From: Lachnospiraceae bacterium UBA1766
Lineage (GTDB): Bacteria; Bacillota; Clostridia; Lachnospirales; Lachnospiraceae
Assembly: GCA_002314715.1 (NCBI GenBank)
Contig: DCGY01000041.1
Location: 1 to 48,339, forward strand
DNA length: 48,339 nucleotides
Direction: 5' to 3'
Shown here in pieces: positions 46,091 to 48,339 of this stretch (position 1 is the first letter of the stretch; the number at the start of each line of letters is the position of its first letter). The notes beneath the pieces are model-generated. The model saw only the letters and a program-made list of their open reading frames with translations. It was not told the DNA's origin and made no database searches. Position numbers and translations under genes: made by a program.

Positions 46091-48339
46091 ATGTATAAGC
46101 AGGTAGACACTAATCTGAACTTTGTAGATCGTGAAAAATCGGTAGAACAGTTCTGGAAAGACAATGACATTTTCAAAAAAAGTATGGAACAGAGAAAGCA
46201 GGGAGAAACCTATACGTTTTATGACGGCCCTCCTACTGCAAACGGAAAGCCGCATATCGGACACGTTTTGACTCGTGTTATCAAGGATATGATTCCCAGA
46301 TATCGTACCATGAAGGGCTATATGGTACCTCGTAAAGCCGGTTGGGATACCCACGGACTTCCCGTAGAAATCGAAGTAGAGAAGCTGCTTGGACTGGATG
46401 GTAAGGACCAGATTGAAGAGTACGGTCTGGAGCCCTTCATCAAGAAGTGTAAAGAGAGTGTTTGGAAATACAAGGGAATGTGGGAGGATTTCTCCGGCAC
46501 CGTTGGTTTCTGGGCAGATATGGATAATCCATATGTTACTTATGATGACAACTTTATCGAATCCGAATGGTGGGCATTAAAGACCATTTGGGAAAAGAAT
46601 CTGTTATACAAGGGCTTTAAGATTGTTCCTTATTGTCCTCGTTGCGGTACCCCTCTTTCCGCACAGGAAGTGGCACAGGGCTACAAGACCGTAAAAGAGC
46701 GTTCCGCAGTAGTTCGTTTCAAGGTAATTGGAGAAGATGCATATTTCCTTGCATGGACTACAACTCCCTGGACCCTTCCTTCCAACGTAGCACTTTGCGT
46801 GAACCCTTCCGATACCTATTGCAAGGTAAAGGCAGCTGACGGTTATGTATATTATATGGCGCAGGCTCTTTTGGATACCGTGCTTGGTAAGCTTGCAGAA
46901 GAAGGCAAGGCTGCTTATGAGGTTTTGGAGACCTATCAGGGTAAGGATTTGGAATACAGAGAATACGAGCCTTTGTTTGCATGTGCAGGCGAAGCTGCTA
47001 CCAAGCAGGGCAAGAAGGCACATTTCATCACCTGTGATGATTATGTAACCATGTCCGATGGTACCGGTATCGTACATATCGCTCCTGCATTTGGTGAGGA
47101 TGACTCCCGCGTGGGCAGAAATTATGACCTTCCCTTTGTACAGTTCGTAAACGGTAAGGGTGAGTTGACCGAGGAAACTCCTTACGCAGGTCTTTTCGTA
47201 AAGAAGGCAGACCCGGAGGTAATCAAGGATTTGGATGCAGAGGGCAAGCTGTTCGATGCACCGAAATTTGAACATGAATATCCTCATTGCTGGAGATGTG
47301 ACACTCCTTTAATCTACTATGCGAGAGAGTCCTGGTACATCAGAGAAACCGCGGTGAAGGATGATTTGATCCGCAATAACAATACCATCAACTGGATTCC
47401 CGAATCCATCGGTAAGGGACGTTTCGGTAACTGGCTTGAGAATATTCAGGACTGGGCAATTTCCCGTAACCGTTACTGGGGAACTCCTCTCAATATCTGG
47501 GAGTGTTCTTGTGGCAAGCGTCACTGTGTAGGCAGCAGGGAAGAATTGTATAACATGAGTGGCAATGAGGCTGCAAAGACAGTTGAACTTCACAGACCTT
47601 ACATTGATGAAATCACTTTGAAGTGTCCGGATTGCGGTGGCGTAATGAAGCGTGTACCCGAAGTTTTGGACTGCTGGTTTGACTCCGGTGCAATGCCCTT
47701 CGCACAGCATCATTATCCTTTTGAGAATAAGGAACTTTTCGAAGCACAGTTCCCTGCACAGTTTATTTCCGAGGCAGTTGACCAGACTCGTGGCTGGTTC
47801 CACTCTTTGCTTGCAGAATCTACTTTGTTATTCAACAAGGCTCCTTATCAGAATGTTATCGTTCTCGGACATGTTCAGGATGAGAACGGACAGAAGATGA
47901 GTAAGAGTAAGGGAAATGCAGTGGATCCTTTCGATGCATTGCAGACCTACGGCGCAGATGCAATCCGTTGGTACTTCTATATTAATTCCGCTCCCTGGTT
48001 GCCCAACCGATTCCATGGCAAGGCAGTACAGGAAGGCCAGAGAAAGTTCATGAGCACACTCTGGAATACTTATGCATTCTTCGTATTGTATGCAAATATC
48101 GATGATTTCGATGCCACCAAGTACACCTTGGATTACAGCAAGCTTCCCGTTATGGATAAATGGTTATTGTCAAAGCTGAACTCCGTAGTAGGAGAAGTAG
48201 ACAATGATTTGGAGAACTACAGAATTCCCGAAGCTGCAAGAGCATTACAGGATTTCGTTGACGAAATGAGTAACTGGTATGTTCGCCGCAGCCGTGAGCG
48301 TTTCTGGGCAAAGGGTATGGAGCAGGATAAGATCAATGC
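46091..48339 (+). CDS. ileS: isoleucyl-tRNA synthetase (5' part)
   Basis: The first 749 codons of IleRS; the 3' end lies beyond the window. The class I signature is GKPHIGH (about residue 56) and the second is KMSKSKG (about residue 600). The editing domain contains WTTTPWTLPSN and DGTGIVHIAPAFGEDD. Zinc-type Cys pairs are seen at CPRCGTPLS, HCWRCDTPL, CSCGKRHC and CPDCGG. The sequence style (DGPPTANGKPHIGH, PRKAGWDTHGLPVE) suggests the IleRS2 type, which is often less sensitive to mupirocin; that is an inference. AAAGGAG lies 7 nt before the ATG. Expression should be controlled by the T-box upstream. Confidence 0.96.
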   Translation, partial: MYKQVDTNLNFVDREKSVEQFWKDNDIFKKSMEQRKQGETYTFYDGPPTANGKPHIGHVLTRVIKDMIPRYRTMKGYMVPRKAGWDTHGLPVEIEVEKLLGLDGKDQIEEYGLEPFIKKCKESVWKYKGMWEDFSGTVGFWADMDNPYVTYDDNFIESEWWALKTIWEKNLLYKGFKIVPYCPRCGTPLSAQEVAQGYKTVKERSAVVRFKVIGEDAYFLAWTTTPWTLPSNVALCVNPSDTYCKVKAADGYVYYMAQALLDTVLGKLAEEGKAAYEVLETYQGKDLEYREYEPLFACAGEAATKQGKKAHFITCDDYVTMSDGTGIVHIAPAFGEDDSRVGRNYDLPFVQFVNGKGELTEETPYAGLFVKKADPEVIKDLDAEGKLFDAPKFEHEYPHCWRCDTPLIYYARESWYIRETAVKDDLIRNNNTINWIPESIGKGRFGNWLENIQDWAISRNRYWGTPLNIWECSCGKRHCVGSREELYNMSGNEAAKTVELHRPYIDEITLKCPDCGGVMKRVPEVLDCWFDSGAMPFAQHHYPFENKELFEAQFPAQFISEAVDQTRGWFHSLLAESTLLFNKAPYQNVIVLGHVQDENGQKMSKSKGNAVDPFDALQTYGADAIRWYFYINSAPWLPNRFHGKAVQEGQRKFMSTLWNTYAFFVLYANIDDFDATKYTLDYSKLPVMDKWLLSKLNSVVGEVDNDLENYRIPEAARALQDFVDEMSNWYVRRSRERFWAKGMEQDKIN

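Noticed and set aside
45826..46354. ORFs on both strands in the ileS leader
   Set aside because: They read through the T-box terminator, hairpin repeats and ileS start; their repeated peptides arise from the duplicated RNA element.

Overview
The window is 48.3 kb of chromosome from a spore-forming, anaerobic Firmicute, most likely a butyrate-producing Lachnospiraceae relative. That placement is an inference from gene content: an etfBA pair, a monomeric [FeFe] hydrogenase, spoVT, an ileS controlled by a T-box, DUF3737, strong purine-rich ribosome binding sites and sigma-A promoters (TTGACA-17-TATAAT type). Both ends cut genes: etfB on the left and ileS on the right. I saw no rRNA, tRNA, CRISPR array, transposase or phage genes.

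Layout. 1-1.84 kb: etfB (partial) and etfA, closed by a strong terminator. 1.9-2.6 kb: a CxxCxxCC metal-cluster protein. 2.6-10.1 kb: one promoter drives eight same-strand genes that look like a single cell-surface system: membrane-anchored transglutaminase-like protein, Asp/Glu-type racemase, DltA-like adenylating enzyme, carrier protein, AlgI/DltB-type MBOAT acyltransferase, DltD/AlgJ-like SGNH protein, lipoprotein and VanZ-like membrane protein. The racemase, the altered adenylation pocket and the Cys-for-Ser SGNH motif suggest a Dlt-type pathway loading something other than D-alanine. This is the best candidate for an undescribed system. 10.2-11.3 kb: a U32/UbiV-like protein with its own promoter. 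11.4-15.0 kb: lipoprotein esterase plus GH31 glycosidase. 15.1-21.0 kb: [FeFe] hydrogenase, ECF S component, YbaK-type deacylase, DUF3737 protein, ABC-F ATPase and flavoprotein, tightly packed. 21.0-21.7 kb: GNAT acetyltransferase.

21.75-24.31 kb is an accessory islet that looks unlike its surroundings and is AT-richer. It has two XRE regulators with membrane segments, a small membrane protein, a possible ADP-ribosyltransferase-fold protein, a membrane-ORF relic, a 53-bp tandem hairpin repeat, and nearly identical 44-nt terminators at both ends. 24.3-29.7 kb on the minus strand: a lipoprotein, then a carbohydrate ABC importer operon (ATPase, two permeases, binding protein). 29.9-32.0 kb: CorA-type transporter and nagA. 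32.1-34.7 kb, minus: a CbxX-type double AAA+ ATPase and a TetR regulator. The TetR gene is divergent from degV across a symmetrical, overlapping promoter pair.

35.8-39.6 kb: promoter, 28-codon leader peptide, terminator and a BmrCD-like heterodimeric ABC exporter, an arrangement that looks like ribosome-mediated attenuation. 39.7-41.9 kb: a chemoreceptor and a DUF1508 protein. 42.0-42.6 kb: spoVT interrupted by an in-frame TAG, with its ribosome binding site inside a long terminator-like hairpin. 42.7-45.5 kb, minus: pncB and a sensor diguanylate cyclase with a TTG start. 45.6-46.1 kb: promoter, T-box (Ile) and terminator, followed by two copies of a hairpin repeat flanking a three-way junction, then ileS. 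A diverged copy of that hairpin repeat also sits directly after the terminator of the ABC-exporter leader, so two unrelated attenuated operons share it.
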